Shown here piece by piece: positions 51,288-61,649 of a stretch of 64,000 bases of DNA (position 1 is its first letter; every line of letters begins with the position of its first letter). The stretch lies in contig NZ_MAGP01000176.1 in NCBI RefSeq assembly GCF_002926165.1, positions 62,001 to 126,000 of the forward strand. The letters run 5' to 3'. The DNA is from Micromonospora chalcea (GTDB lineage Bacteria > Actinomycetota > Actinomycetes > Mycobacteriales > Micromonosporaceae). The translations under genes were made by a program, and so were the position numbers. The notes beneath the pieces are model-generated. The model did not search any database, was not told the origin of the DNA, and saw only the letters and a program-made list of their open reading frames with translations.

Positions 51288-52016
51288 TCACCTGTAGAAC
51301 GCGGAGTCCCGAACCCAGTCGATCTTGATGTCCTTGATGTCCGGGTCGGAGCCGGCGGGCGCCCAGCCGGGCCGGGAGTCCGCGGTGAACGTGAACCGGC
51401 TGTCCGTGTGGAACGCGGCCATCAGTGCGTGCAGCAACGCGCTGATCTCGCCGAAGACCAGGACCAGGATCGCGGCGGTGGCGGCCAGGCCGGCGATGCC
51501 GATGGCCTGGGCCAGCGCGGTGGTCGCGGGGAAGAACTGGAGCGCGATCGAGGCGATCACCGCGACCAGGATCGGCATGAGCGCCTGCGCCAGGCCGGAC
51601 ACCGCGTCGTTGTACGCGTCCCGGGCCGCGGTGAGCGTGTCCCGGTTGGCGGCGAACGCCTCGGCCAGCGAGTTGATCTCCGCGCCGAGCTTGCGCATGA
51701 ACTGGTCGAACGCGTCCCGGTCGTCGAAGTCCCACTCCGACGCCTCCGGCGGGACCGCCGCCATCGCCGCGCCGAACTGGTCCGCGCCGAGCAGGCGGGC
51801 CGCCTCGTCCCACTTCTTGATGGACTCGTTCACCTGCTGGTTGTCGAAGGACTCCAGGTAGAGGATGGTGCCGATCAGCGCCGCCGAGGCGGCGATCCAG
51901 ACCAGGTTGCCCCGGGCGATGGCCGCGGCCGACCGCACCGGCGCCGTGGTCTGGGCGACCGACACCGAGCCGGTCACCGTCCCCGAGGCGTTGGCGATGA
52001 GGATCTCCGGTGGCAT
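51288..52016 (-). CDS. ESX-associated helical protein with membrane segments
   Basis: 242 aa. Residues about 60-140 form a helical region with WDFDDRDAFDQFMRKLGAEI and NRDTLTAARDAYNDAV, similar to the EspG/WXG-like target domains of actinomycete type VII loci; membrane segments lie near 35-52, 140-165 and 168-190. The C-terminal tail is polar. Likely an ESX accessory or membrane-inserted substrate; not a textbook Ecc component. Confidence 0.7.
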   Translation of the reverse strand: MPPEILIANASGTVTGSVSVAQTTAPVRSAAAIARGNLVWIAASAALIGTILYLESFDNQQVNESIKKWDEAARLLGADQFGAAMAAVPPEASEWDFDDRDAFDQFMRKLGAEINSLAEAFAANRDTLTAARDAYNDAVSGLAQALMPILVAVIASIALQFFPATTALAQAIGIAGLAATAAILVLVFGEISALLHALMAAFHTDSRFTFTADSRPGWAPAGSDPDIKDIKIDWVRDSAFYR

Positions 52017-52047
52017 CAGGCGTCCTTCCCCTGGCGGGCCCGGCCGG

Positions 52048-52341
52048 TCACTTGACCACCCAGGGCTGATCCGACTTCTCCCAGTTCTGCGCGCTCTGTT
52101 CGAGCTGCGCGGCGGCCTTGCGCAGATGCTCCGCGCCGGTGCGGACGTTGTCGAGGTGCCCGTCCACGGCCGCGTTGTGCCGCTCCACCGCCCCGGTGCC
52201 GAACCAGCTCAGCGCGCCGCCGGGCAGCTTGACCTCGGCCAGCAGCGCCTCGACGTTGCGCAGGTACTGGATCGGCCCGTCCGGGGCGTCGAGCATCCGG
52301 CTCGCCTTCCGGATCGCGTCGACGTCGACGGTGTTCGGCAT
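52048..52341 (-). CDS. Small WXG100-like ESX protein
   Basis: 97 aa, helical, with SWFGTGAVERHNAAVDGH in the turn region (WFG in place of WXG) and a final WEKSDQPWVVK. GGGGACGACG precedes the ATG. Probably a variant ESX substrate or chaperone partner of the neighbouring protein. Confidence 0.75.
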   Translation of the reverse strand: MPNTVDVDAIRKASRMLDAPDGPIQYLRNVEALLAEVKLPGGALSWFGTGAVERHNAAVDGHLDNVRTGAEHLRKAAAQLEQSAQNWEKSDQPWVVK

Positions 52342-52357
52342 CGTCGTCCCCTCTCGC

Positions 52358-52768
52358 TCAGCGCCGCAGATTGCGGGTCGGGTCGGACAGATCCACCCCG
52401 AACTGACGGAACCAGTCCTCCGGGGTCAGCGTGCCGTCCTGCGCCCGGCGGACCGTCTCGGAGTCGCCGAGCATCTCGCCCAGCATCTCCCGCTGCCGCT
52501 CCTCAAAGGCCGCGTACGCGGCGTCGATCGCGGCCTGCATCGACTCGGCCAGGGAGAAGCTGTCCAGCCGCATGGCCCGCGCGTTCAGCTCGATGCCGCC
52601 GACCTTCATGTCGCCGTCGACGGTCACCCGCACCAGCCCGTCCGGGCCCCGCCCGGTGACCCGCAGCTCCGCACGCTGCCGCTGGAGCTCGGCCAGCCGC
52701 CGCTGCTGCTCCTGCGCCTGCCGCAACAGGCCCTCCAGGGCTCCACCGATACCCGACGGGCTGCTCAA
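52358..52768 (-). CDS. YbaB/EbfC-family protein
   Basis: 136 aa. The YbaB pattern is visible (RQAQEQQRRLAELQRQRAEL coiled helix, then VTVDGDMKVGGIELNARAM beta strand, then a helix with AFEERQREML). TTG at 52768 follows GGGGAG at eight bases. Such proteins often accompany actinomycete ESX genes; DNA binding is known for true YbaB and not shown here. Confidence 0.85.
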   Translation of the reverse strand: MSSPSGIGGALEGLLRQAQEQQRRLAELQRQRAELRVTGRGPDGLVRVTVDGDMKVGGIELNARAMRLDSFSLAESMQAAIDAAYAAFEERQREMLGEMLGDSETVRRAQDGTLTPEDWFRQFGVDLSDPTRNLRR

Positions 52769-52841
52769 CTCCGGCTCTCCCCGTAATCGCGACGATCGAT
52801 CGGGCCGACGCTACCGGAAGTGACGCCCGCCGTCCGTCCCG

Positions 52842-55800
52842 TCAGACCGGTTCCGTCCAGGCGGTCTGGATCAGCTGCTGGCCGTCGCGGCGGCGCACCA
52901 GCGTGCCCCGGCCCGGCGGCTGCGGGGTCGGCCGCAGGTGGCCGAAGACCGCGCCCTCCTCCCGGCTGCCGGACATGAGCAGTCCCGGCGAGTCCAGCTC
53001 ACGCAGCCGCTGCAGCACCGGCTCGTACAGCGCCCGGGCCACACCACCGACCCGCCGCGTGACGATCAGGTGCAGGCCGATGTCCCGCGCCTGCGGCAGC
53101 AGCTCGTGCAGCGCGCTGAGCGGATTGCTGCCGCCGGAGGCGACCAGGTCGTAGTCGTCCACCAGGATGTAGAGGTCCGGCCCCTTCCACCAGCTCCGGT
53201 CGCGCAGCTGCGCGGTGGTCACGTCCGGGCCGGGCAGCCGGTTCTGCAACGCGCTGCGGATCGAGCCGAGACCCTGGCTGAACACCTGGTTCGACGGCGC
53301 GTAGTCGAGCAGGTGGTCCCCCTCGACCGCGCCGAGCAGGCCGCGCCGGTAGTCGGCGATGACCAGCCGCGCCTGGGCCGGGGTGTACCGCTCGGCGATC
53401 CCCCGGGCGATCAGCCGCAGCAGGTTCGTCTTGCCGCACTCGGCGTCGCCGAACACGGTCAGGTGCGGCTCGCTCGCCAGGTCCAGGTGGACCGGGGCGA
53501 GCGCCGACTCGTTGACGCCGATCGGGATGCCCGGGACGGACCGGTCGACCACCTTCGCCAGCTCGGTGACCGCCAGCTTGCGCGGCAGCAGCCGGACCTT
53601 CGCCGCCGGACGGCCCGGCCAGTTCGCCGCGACGTGCCCGGCCAGCGCCACCGACGCCTCGGTCAGGTCCTCGATGTCGCGCTTGCCGTCGATCCGCGAG
53701 ATCGCGGTCAGGAAGTGCAGCTTGTCCCGGGTCAGGCCGCGACCCGGCGCGCCGACCGGCACGTTCTGCGCGGCCCGCCGGTCGATCTCCGACTCCGACG
53801 GGTCACCGAGCCGCAGCTCCAGCTTGGTGCCGAGCAGGTCCCGCATGTTGATCCGGATCTCCGCCCAGCGCACCGCCGTGATCACCACGTGGACGCCGAA
53901 GCCGAGGCCCCGGTTGGCCAGGTTGGTGATGGTCTGCTCCAGCTCCTCGTACTCCTGGCGCAGCGTGTTCCAGCCGTCCACCACGAGGAAGACGTCACCG
54001 AACGGGTCGTCGGCGAACTCACCGGCCGCGCGGCGGCGCCGGTAGCTGGCCACCGAGTCGATGCCGTGCTGGGTGAACCGGTTCTCCCGCTCGTCGATAA
54101 CCGCGACCACCTCGGCGACCGTCCGCCGGACCGCCTCGGTGTCCCGCCGCCCCGCCACGCCCGAGGTGTGCGGCAGCCCGTCCAGGCTGCGCAGCGCGCC
54201 ACCACCGAAGTCGAGGCAGAAGAACTGCACCTCGCGCGGCGTGTGGGTGAGCGCCAGCGAGGCCAGCATCGAGCGCAACATCGTGCTCTTGCCGCTCAGC
54301 GACGCGCCGACGATCACCACGTTGCCGCCGGCCCCGGCCAGGTCGACCATCATCGGGTCGCGGCGCTGCTCGTACGGGCGGTCCACGATGCCGACCGGCA
54401 CGGCGAGCCGGCCGCGGCCCGGCCAGTCGGCGGTGGTCAGGCCGTACGTCGGGTGCACGCTCAGCTTCGGCAGCAGCTCGGCCAGCCCGGACGGCTCGGC
54501 CAGCGGCGGCAGCCAGACCTGGTGTGCCGGCTTGCCGCGGCCCTTGAGCTGGTCGATCAGCACGTCCAGCATGGCCACCGCCTTGCCGTCGCCCGACTGC
54601 TCCGGCTCCGGCGTGGCCTCCGCCGGACTCGGCAGCGCCGGCGCCGGTACGTAGTCGATGCCGTACGGGACGATCCGCCGCTGCACCTGGGCCCGGGTGG
54701 AGCGCTGCGCCTGCCCCGGCGCCTGGTACGGGCCGGACACGTACGCCGCACGGAACCGCAGCATCGTGGCGGTGTCGGTCTTCAGGTAACCGTGACCCGG
54801 CGCGCTGGGCAGCTCGTACGCGTCCGGCACGCCGAGCACGATCCGGCTCTCCACCGCCGAGAACGTGCGCAGACCGATCCGGTACGACAGGTGCGTGTCC
54901 AGGCCGCGCAGCTTGCCCTCCTCCAGCCGCTGCGAGGCGAGCAGCAGGTGCACGCCGAGCGACCGGCCGAGGCGGCCGATCATCACGAACAGGTCGATGA
55001 AGTCCGGCTTGGCCGCCAGCAGCTCGGAGAACTCGTCACAGATGATCAGCAGGCTCGGCATCGGCTCCAGCGGCTCACCGGCCGCCCGCGCCTTCTCGTA
55101 GTCGTAACGGGAGACGTAGTTGCCGGCCGCCCGCAGCACCTCCTGCCGGCGGTTCATCTCACCGGCGAGCGCGTCCCGCATGCGGTCCACCAGCGGCAGC
55201 TCGTCCGAGAGGTTGGTGATCACCGCGCTGGTGTGCGGCAGCGCGTCCAGGGAGGCGAACGTCGCACCGCCCTTGAAGTCGACCAGGACGAAGTTCAGCT
55301 CCTCCGAGGAGTGCGTCACGGCCAGCGCGGCGACCACCGTACGCAGCAGTTCGCTCTTGCCGGAGCCGGTCGCGCCGATCACCAGGCCGTGCGGGCCCAT
55401 GCCCTCGTGCGCGGACTCCTTGAAGTCCAGCTCGACCACGTTGCCGTCCGGGCCCAGGCCGAGCGGGATGCGCAGCCGGTCGCGGTGGCTGCGCGGCCGC
55501 CAGGTCTGCCGGACGTCCACGGTGGCCGCGTCGCCGACACCGAGCAGGTCGGGCAGCTCCATGCTGCGGGCCAGCGGCTCCTCGGTGCTCGCGCCCTGCT
55601 GCTGGGAGAGCCGGAACGGGGCGATCTGCCGGGCCAGCCCCTCGGCGGCGGACAGGGACAGCCGGTCCGGGCTGCCGAGCCGGGACGTGGCGGTGCCGCG
55701 GACCAGGTCCAGGCCGGTGCCGTCGCCGGCGTCCAGGCAGAGCAGCCAGCGCCCGGCGTCGCGGGGCACCGTGCCGGACAGGTCGACCACTGTGGTGCCG

Positions 55801-56807
55801 AGCAGGCCCGGCCCGGTCAGCGCGCAGGTCGCCGAGACCTCGCCGCCGTCCAGCACCACCACCACGTGCGGCGCGGTGGTCAGCGGCTTCGCCTCCGGCG
55901 CGCACCGGGGCCGCCCGCCCAGTTCCTGGGCCAGCGCGGTCTCCGCCTCGTCCAGCGCGGCGAACACCATCCGGCGCGCGCCCGCCGCGTCGGTACGCCC
56001 CGGGTGCTGGGCGTGCGGCAACCACTTCACCCAGTCCCAGACCGGTTGCCGGTCCGGCGCGGCCACGACGACGACCAGCAGGTCCTCCGGGGCGTGGAAC
56101 GTGACGAGCTGGCCCAGCGCGGCCCGGGCCAGGTCGAGCACCACCTCCCGGTCGCCGCGCAACGCGATCCGGCTGAACGCGCGCAGCGACAACGCGGTCG
56201 GCAGATCCGGCACGCTGGAGTGGGCCCGGACGAACCGGCGCAGCGCGATCGCGCTCATCGGCTCCAGGTCCTCCACCGGCTTGGTCTCCGGCGGCACGAT
56301 CTCCACCGCCAGCCGCTGCGGGCCGAGCGCGATCCGCACCTCGCCGAAGTCGTCCTCGGTGATCCGCCGCTCCCACAGCCGGCGGGAGGCGGCGATCGAC
56401 CAGAGCGCGTCCGGCTCCGGGTGCCGCCAGGTCATCGCGGCGCGCTGCTGCTCGGCGGCCCGGCGGGTGCGCTTGCGCATCTGCGCCAGGTAGCGCATGT
56501 AGTCGCGCCGCTGCGCGTTCAGCTCGGCCTTGTCGTTGCCGCCGTTGCCGAGCGTGCCGATCGCCATGCCCAACATGGACACACCGAACAGGCCACCCGC
56601 GACGTACGTCATCATGCCGCCGCCGCGGCCGGCGTAGAGGAAGGCCATCGCGCCGACACCGCAGAGCATCGGCAGGATCATCAGCACCTGCCCCATGCCC
56701 TTGGCCTTCGGCTCCGGCAGCTCGGGCGGGGACTCCAGCAGCACCTCGCCGCGCGGCAGCGCGGGCCCCGGTTGACGCGGAAGCCGGCGGAACACCACCG
56801 TACTCAC
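52842..56807 (-). CDS. eccC: EccC, FtsK/SpoIIIE ATPase of the ESX secretion machine
   Basis: 1321 aa. Two membrane segments near residues 42-82, then three FtsK-like ATPase modules: Walker A GATGSGKSELLRTV (about 478), GASLSGKSTMLRSM (about 834) and GDAECGKTNLLRLI (about 1125), with Walker B-type LLIICDEFSELL, VFLVVDGWNTL and LYILVDDYDLV. The first is the consensus, active-looking site; the later ones vary, as in known EccC. EccCa and EccCb are fused in one chain. GTG at 56807 follows GGGAGAGCC. Drives substrate export through EccB/C/D/E. Confidence 0.96.
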   Translation of the reverse strand: MSTVVFRRLPRQPGPALPRGEVLLESPPELPEPKAKGMGQVLMILPMLCGVGAMAFLYAGRGGGMMTYVAGGLFGVSMLGMAIGTLGNGGNDKAELNAQRRDYMRYLAQMRKRTRRAAEQQRAAMTWRHPEPDALWSIAASRRLWERRITEDDFGEVRIALGPQRLAVEIVPPETKPVEDLEPMSAIALRRFVRAHSSVPDLPTALSLRAFSRIALRGDREVVLDLARAALGQLVTFHAPEDLLVVVVAAPDRQPVWDWVKWLPHAQHPGRTDAAGARRMVFAALDEAETALAQELGGRPRCAPEAKPLTTAPHVVVVLDGGEVSATCALTGPGLLGTTVVDLSGTVPRDAGRWLLCLDAGDGTGLDLVRGTATSRLGSPDRLSLSAAEGLARQIAPFRLSQQQGASTEEPLARSMELPDLLGVGDAATVDVRQTWRPRSHRDRLRIPLGLGPDGNVVELDFKESAHEGMGPHGLVIGATGSGKSELLRTVVAALAVTHSSEELNFVLVDFKGGATFASLDALPHTSAVITNLSDELPLVDRMRDALAGEMNRRQEVLRAAGNYVSRYDYEKARAAGEPLEPMPSLLIICDEFSELLAAKPDFIDLFVMIGRLGRSLGVHLLLASQRLEEGKLRGLDTHLSYRIGLRTFSAVESRIVLGVPDAYELPSAPGHGYLKTDTATMLRFRAAYVSGPYQAPGQAQRSTRAQVQRRIVPYGIDYVPAPALPSPAEATPEPEQSGDGKAVAMLDVLIDQLKGRGKPAHQVWLPPLAEPSGLAELLPKLSVHPTYGLTTADWPGRGRLAVPVGIVDRPYEQRRDPMMVDLAGAGGNVVIVGASLSGKSTMLRSMLASLALTHTPREVQFFCLDFGGGALRSLDGLPHTSGVAGRRDTEAVRRTVAEVVAVIDERENRFTQHGIDSVASYRRRRAAGEFADDPFGDVFLVVDGWNTLRQEYEELEQTITNLANRGLGFGVHVVITAVRWAEIRINMRDLLGTKLELRLGDPSESEIDRRAAQNVPVGAPGRGLTRDKLHFLTAISRIDGKRDIEDLTEASVALAGHVAANWPGRPAAKVRLLPRKLAVTELAKVVDRSVPGIPIGVNESALAPVHLDLASEPHLTVFGDAECGKTNLLRLIARGIAERYTPAQARLVIADYRRGLLGAVEGDHLLDYAPSNQVFSQGLGSIRSALQNRLPGPDVTTAQLRDRSWWKGPDLYILVDDYDLVASGGSNPLSALHELLPQARDIGLHLIVTRRVGGVARALYEPVLQRLRELDSPGLLMSGSREEGAVFGHLRPTPQPPGRGTLVRRRDGQQLIQTAWTEPV

Positions 56808-56977
56808 GGCTCTCCCCTCCCCAGAAGCGGCCCTGATCGTGGTCTGCCACCGCCGGTGAGCGTCGGGTGGGCAACCTGTGCGACCGCCATCGTAGGTAAT
56901 CTCCCGGAGGCGTCGTGGACCCGTGGGGGCGGCGCCGTGGGCCGAGCGGATCGTTTGCGAGCAACGAGGAGGCCACT

Positions 56978-58375
56978 GTGGCGACGAAGACGGCGACCGG
57001 TGGGCTGAGCCGGATCACCATCGTGGCGCCACGTACCAGGATGGATCTGGCGCTGCCGTCCGACGTGCCGCTCGCCGACCTGCTGCCCACGCTGCTGCGC
57101 TACGCGGGCGAGGACCTGGCCGACGAGGGTGTGCGGCACGGCGGCTGGGCCCTGTCCCGGCTCGGCGGCCAGCCGCTCGACGGTGGCCGTACCGCCGCGC
57201 AGCTCGGGGTCCGCGACGGCGAGGTGCTCTACTTCAACCCCCGTGCCGCGACCGCCCCGGAGATCGTCTTCGACGACGTGGTGGACGCGGTCGCCACCTC
57301 CACCACCCAGCGGGCGGGCGCCTGGCAGGTGGGCACCACGCGGGCGTTCGCGGTCCTCCTGGCCGCCTCCGCGCTTGCCGGCGGCGCGGTGGCGGCGCTG
57401 TTCACCGGCCCGCCGCACCTGCCCGGCGCGGCGGCCGCCTTCGTGGTCGCGGTGGCGCTGCTGGTCGGTGCCGCGGTGCTGTCCCGGGCGGCCGGAGACA
57501 GTCGCACCGGCGCGGTGCTGGCCCTGGTCGGGATCGGCTACGCGGGCGTCGGCGGCCTGCTGGTGCTCGCCGGTGAGCGGACGCTCGGCGAGCTGGCCGC
57601 CCCGCACGTCCTGCTCGCCGGCACCGCCGTGGTGGTGTTCGGCGCGATCGCCGCGCTCGCCGTCGGCGACCGCCTGCCGCTGTTCCTCGGCGCGGTCGGC
57701 GTGGGGGCGGCGGTCGGGCTCGGCGCGGTGCTCAGCCTGGCCTTCGGCATCGGCGCGGCGGCGTCGGCGGCAGTGGTGGCGACAGTCGCCTTCGGCGCGC
57801 TGCCGGCGCTGCCGATGCTCGCGTACCGCCTCGCCCGGCTGCCGGTGCCGTCCATCCCCACCGGGCCGGACGACCTGAAGACCGACACCGAGTCGGTGGA
57901 CGGACCGTCGGTGCTGCGCAACAGCGAGCGCGCCGACGGTTTCCTCACCGGCCTGCTCTGGACCGTCTCGCTGCTGGTGCTCGGCGGCGAGGTGGTGCTG
58001 GCCGAGGACGGCCGCCTGCCGGCGGTACTGCTCTGCCTGGTCCTGGCGCTGCTGTCGCTGCTGCGGGCGCGCCCGTTCCTCGGCCGCGGGCAGCGCACGC
58101 CGGTGCTGCTGTCCGGCACCGTCGGCCTGGGACTGGTCGCCGCCGCCACGTTCGCCGCCGGCTCGCTGGCGGTCCGGCTCGGGCTGGTCCTCGGCGGCCT
58201 GGCCGTGGTGGCCGTGATCAGCCTGGTCTACGGCCTGACCGTGGCCGGCAAGCGGATCTCGCCGGTCTGGGGCCGGACCCTGGACATCGTCGAGATCCTG
58301 CTGATCATCGCGCTGGTGCCGCTCGCCGTGTGGGTGTGCGGCATGTACGGCTGGATCGTCAACCTTCGACCGTGA
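56978..58375 (+). CDS. eccD: EccD, ESX membrane channel component
   Basis: 465 aa. The N-terminal ubiquitin-like domain (RITIVAPRTRMDLALPSDVP) precedes about 11 membrane helices. GTG at 56978 is preceded by AGGAGG at six bases. Divergent from eccC and convergent with eccE, overlapping the latter by 17 bp. Confidence 0.95.
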   Translation: MATKTATGGLSRITIVAPRTRMDLALPSDVPLADLLPTLLRYAGEDLADEGVRHGGWALSRLGGQPLDGGRTAAQLGVRDGEVLYFNPRAATAPEIVFDDVVDAVATSTTQRAGAWQVGTTRAFAVLLAASALAGGAVAALFTGPPHLPGAAAAFVVAVALLVGAAVLSRAAGDSRTGAVLALVGIGYAGVGGLLVLAGERTLGELAAPHVLLAGTAVVVFGAIAALAVGDRLPLFLGAVGVGAAVGLGAVLSLAFGIGAAASAAVVATVAFGALPALPMLAYRLARLPVPSIPTGPDDLKTDTESVDGPSVLRNSERADGFLTGLLWTVSLLVLGGEVVLAEDGRLPAVLLCLVLALLSLLRARPFLGRGQRTPVLLSGTVGLGLVAAATFAAGSLAVRLGLVLGGLAVVAVISLVYGLTVAGKRISPVWGRTLDIVEILLIIALVPLAVWVCGMYGWIVNLRP

Positions 58376-59531
58376 CGGTCCCCATCGCGGTGCCGACCGG
58401 CGCGGTGGCGTAGACGCCGGGACCGTGCTGGCCGTCCAGCGGGCGGGCCGGCACACCCGCGCGCCCGGCCATGTCCCGGACCGCCTTCACCAGCGCCTCG
58501 GCGTGCCCGTCCATGGCCGCCACCCGCAGCAGCGGCGGAACCCGCCGGCCGCCCGGGAGCACCACGGCGGCGACCGTGTGCGACGGCGCCGAGGTGGCGG
58601 TGACCGCGTCCACGAGCGCGCCGAGCGAGCCGTTGGGGCGTACCCGCAGGGCCAGGCAGCGCTGCGTCCAGCCGCCCCCGCGCACGCTGGTCCACGTCTC
58701 CACCGGCGCCTCCGGCGCCAGGTCGAGCCCGGCGCCGGACACCACCGCCGCGTGCAGCTCGTCCCGCCCGAGCACGCGGTGGCCGAGACCGGCGGCGTTG
58801 AGCGCCTTGCCGAGCCGGCCCACCCCGGCCGCCACCGTCCGGTGCACGCCGCGCAGGCCGCCGCCGCGGCTCACCGTTTCGGCCCGCGCGTCGGCCACCG
58901 ACAGTCGCAGCGCCACCCACACGGTCCGGTACGCCGACGGCGGCGCGCCGGGGGCCGGGTACCAGACCAGCGTGTGCGAGACGACCTGGGTCTGGGTGAC
59001 CGGGCCGGAGAAGTCGGCGAGCACGGCGAGCGCGCGGTCCACCACGGCGGCCTCGATCGAGCCCGCGGGCGCGCCGGGCCGGCCGGTGAGCGCCAGCGCG
59101 GCGAACCAGCCCCGGTCGTCCTGCCCGATGCCGAGGCGGGTGCCGCGCTCGGTCAGCTCCACCACTGTCAGTTCCGGGGCGAGCGCGGCCAGCCGGGGGT
59201 CGCCGCCCGGCGTCGCGCCCCGGGCCCGGTCGCGGCGGCGGCGCAGCCGGCGGCGGAGCATCAGGTCCTCGTACCACCATCGGCCGCCCCGGCGCGCGAA
59301 CGCGGCGACCACTGCCAGCAGCGCCAGCCCGCCCACCACCCCGAGCAGCCAGGGCGGGCCGGCGGTGGCGAACCAGACCGCCAGCGCGGCGCACTCCACC
59401 ACGACGAGCTGCCCGACCACGACCGGGCCGAGCCGGCCCCGGCGGCGCTTGTCGGCCGGGGTGACCGGCCGGTCCACCGGTACGGCGGGGGCGGTGGCCG
59501 TACGACCGGGTGGCGCCTGCAGCTGCGTCAT
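58359..59531 (-). CDS. eccE: EccE, ESX membrane component
   Basis: 390 aa from ATG at 59531 (MTQLQAPPGR). Two N-terminal membrane helices (GPVVVGQLVVVECAALAVWFA, WLLGVVGGLALLAVVAAFA), then a soluble domain. AAGGGA upstream. Overlaps the eccD stop by 17 bp in convergent orientation. Confidence 0.93.
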   Translation of the reverse strand: MTQLQAPPGRTATAPAVPVDRPVTPADKRRRGRLGPVVVGQLVVVECAALAVWFATAGPPWLLGVVGGLALLAVVAAFARRGGRWWYEDLMLRRRLRRRRDRARGATPGGDPRLAALAPELTVVELTERGTRLGIGQDDRGWFAALALTGRPGAPAGSIEAAVVDRALAVLADFSGPVTQTQVVSHTLVWYPAPGAPPSAYRTVWVALRLSVADARAETVSRGGGLRGVHRTVAAGVGRLGKALNAAGLGHRVLGRDELHAAVVSGAGLDLAPEAPVETWTSVRGGGWTQRCLALRVRPNGSLGALVDAVTATSAPSHTVAAVVLPGGRRVPPLLRVAAMDGHAEALVKAVRDMAGRAGVPARPLDGQHGPGVYATAPVGTAMGTVTVEG

Positions 59532-59692
59532 CGGTGAGCGTCCCTTCTGGACATCCTGGACATCCGCCGGCGGGGTGCGGCGTTCGGGCGGCGGACGGGG
59601 TCCGGCGCACCCCCGGTGGCCCCTTATCGTAGGGAAGCCCGCGACGCCGCTCGGCCCTGTCGTCGTTGGACCCACCCCGCCGGAGGTTAGTC

Positions 59693-61162
59693 ATGCGGAC
59701 CCGCCGCGATCAGGTCCAGGCGTACCGCTTCGTCACCCGCCGCATCGTCTCGGCGCTGCTGTCGGGCGACCCGGAGACCAACGACCTGCCGATGCGCCGC
59801 CTTGGCATGGCGGTGTTCGGCAGCGTGATCGCGGCCGCCGTGGTGCTCGGCGGGGTGGGCGCGTACGGGCAGCTCACCAGCAACTCGGCGCCGCTGGAGC
59901 CGAACACGCTGGTGATCGAGCGGGAGACCGGCGCGACGTACTACTTCGGCGAGGACCGGGTGCTGCGCCCGACGCTCAACTACGCCTCGGCGCGGCTGAT
60001 CGTCAACGACGCGGCGGCGAAGCCCCGCACCATGTCCCAGGCGTCCATCAAGGACCGGCCGCGCGGCCGGCTGGTCGGCATCGTGGGCGCCCCCGACGAC
60101 CTGCCGGACCGCAAGTCCCTGGTCGGGCTCCCCTGGTCGGTGTGCGACGTGCCCGACCCGAACGACACGCAGCGCTCCACCACGCACCTGGTGATCGACC
60201 GGACGCTGCCCGGCGGCACCGCGCTCACCGACCGGGCTGTCGTGGTGCGCACCGGCGACGCCCGCTACCTGCTCACCGGCGGCTCGCGGCTGCGTGTCGC
60301 CGGCGACGACCAGGCGCTGGTGGCGTTGAAGATGGCCGGCGTCACGAACCTCACCGTCGGGCAGCAGCTGCTGAACGCGGTACCGGTGGGCCCGGTGCTG
60401 CGCAAGCCCACGATCGACGGGGACGGCGGCGCGAGCGGGCTCACGGTGGGCGGCCGGCCGGCCCGGATCGGCCAGGTCTACCAGGCGGCCGGCCAGTACT
60501 ACGTGCTCACCCGGCAGGGCCTGGCCACGGTCCGGGAGGTGACCGCGCTGCTGCTGCTCGGCCGGGGTGGCGAGGTGGCGCAGATCACGCCGGACGAGGC
60601 GGGCCGGCTCCTCACCGACCAGCGGCTGGAGCCGGACGGCCTGCCCGCCCGGCTGCCGACGCCGCACGAGGTCCGCCCGGGGCGCACGGTGCTCTGCGCC
60701 ACCTACCGGCCCGGCCCGGCCGGCCAGCCGCCGACCACCACGCTTGAGGTCTTCGACTCCCCGCCGGCCGAGCTGACCCAGTCGACCGCGATGCCGTCGC
60801 GGCAGGGCGGCCGGGACGCGGTACGCACCGCCGAGAACGTGCTGCTGCCCGGCGGCAAGGGCGTGCTGGCGCAGGCCACGGCCGGAGAGAGCGGCAAGCC
60901 GGCGGCCGGGTCGACGGTCTACCTGATCACCGCCCAGGGCATCCGCTTTCCGCTCGGCACCGCCGGGGGCGACGCGAAGAGCGCCCTCGGGTACGGCGAC
61001 GTGACCCCGCTGGCCGTACCCGCCTCGCTGCTGGCGCTGGTGCCGACCGGCCCGACGCTGTCGCGCCAGGACGCGATGGCGTACTTCGATGCCTCGACCC
61101 CGGCGGCACCCACCGCGACCCCCTCCACCGGCGGCGCCGCGGCCCAGGTCCAGGGCGGTTGA
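59693..61162 (+). CDS. eccB: EccB, ESX membrane and ATPase-like component
   Basis: 489 aa. The signature N-terminus MRTRRDQVQAYRFVTRRIVS is followed by one membrane helix (about 42-66) and a long extracytoplasmic domain. ATG at 59693 is preceded by GGAGG at six bases. The C-terminal tail is Pro/Thr-rich. Confidence 0.96.
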   Translation: MRTRRDQVQAYRFVTRRIVSALLSGDPETNDLPMRRLGMAVFGSVIAAAVVLGGVGAYGQLTSNSAPLEPNTLVIERETGATYYFGEDRVLRPTLNYASARLIVNDAAAKPRTMSQASIKDRPRGRLVGIVGAPDDLPDRKSLVGLPWSVCDVPDPNDTQRSTTHLVIDRTLPGGTALTDRAVVVRTGDARYLLTGGSRLRVAGDDQALVALKMAGVTNLTVGQQLLNAVPVGPVLRKPTIDGDGGASGLTVGGRPARIGQVYQAAGQYYVLTRQGLATVREVTALLLLGRGGEVAQITPDEAGRLLTDQRLEPDGLPARLPTPHEVRPGRTVLCATYRPGPAGQPPTTTLEVFDSPPAELTQSTAMPSRQGGRDAVRTAENVLLPGGKGVLAQATAGESGKPAAGSTVYLITAQGIRFPLGTAGGDAKSALGYGDVTPLAVPASLLALVPTGPTLSRQDAMAYFDASTPAAPTATPSTGGAAAQVQGG

Positions 61163-61277
61163 CCGGCCCCGCCCGGGTCCGATGTGGATGGGGCCTGTCA
61201 CGGGTCGCCCGGGTTGGCGCGTTTCGACTAACCTGAGTGCGGCGAAGGTTATCGACGATGACTACGGGGATGCAGCC

Positions 61278-61649
61278 ATGACGGGGCGCACGACAGTAGA
61301 CGTACTGTCCCTGGAGGACTTCCACCAGCGACTTGAGCGGCGGCTGGACGAGGCGGAGTCGGTGTTGCGCAAGCTGAACACCCAGATGCAGTGCCGCCCG
61401 CCCGCGCTCGGCACGTTCACCGACGCGACCGACAACGCACGTCGCTACTCCGAGACGCACCAGAGCTACGTCAACCACGTCGACCGGCTGCGCCGGGCGA
61501 TCCTGGCCGCCCGCGAGGCGACCCACAAGATCATGACGAACTACAAGACCGCCGAGGCCCGCAACGCCGCCGCCGCGGCCGACATCGCCGCCGCCCTCTC
61601 GGGGCTGAACGAGGCGATGAAGCAGCCGAAGGAGGACCCGCGTGTCTGA
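61278..61649 (+). CDS. ESX-locus helical protein, 123 aa
   Basis: From ATG at 61278 (MTGRTTVDVLSLEDFHQRL). Two helices with Arg/Glu heptads, no W-x-G but a RPPALGTFTDATDNARRY turn. Overlaps the next gene by 8 bp, so the two are probably made together as a partner pair, like PE/PPE or Esx pairs. Confidence 0.8.
   Translation: MTGRTTVDVLSLEDFHQRLERRLDEAESVLRKLNTQMQCRPPALGTFTDATDNARRYSETHQSYVNHVDRLRRAILAAREATHKIMTNYKTAEARNAAAAADIAAALSGLNEAMKQPKEDPRV

Noticed and set aside
52938..57008. Plus-strand ORF of 1356 codons opposite eccC
   Set aside because: Pure antisense shadow of EccC. Composition is Arg/Gly/His-rich and no motif is visible.
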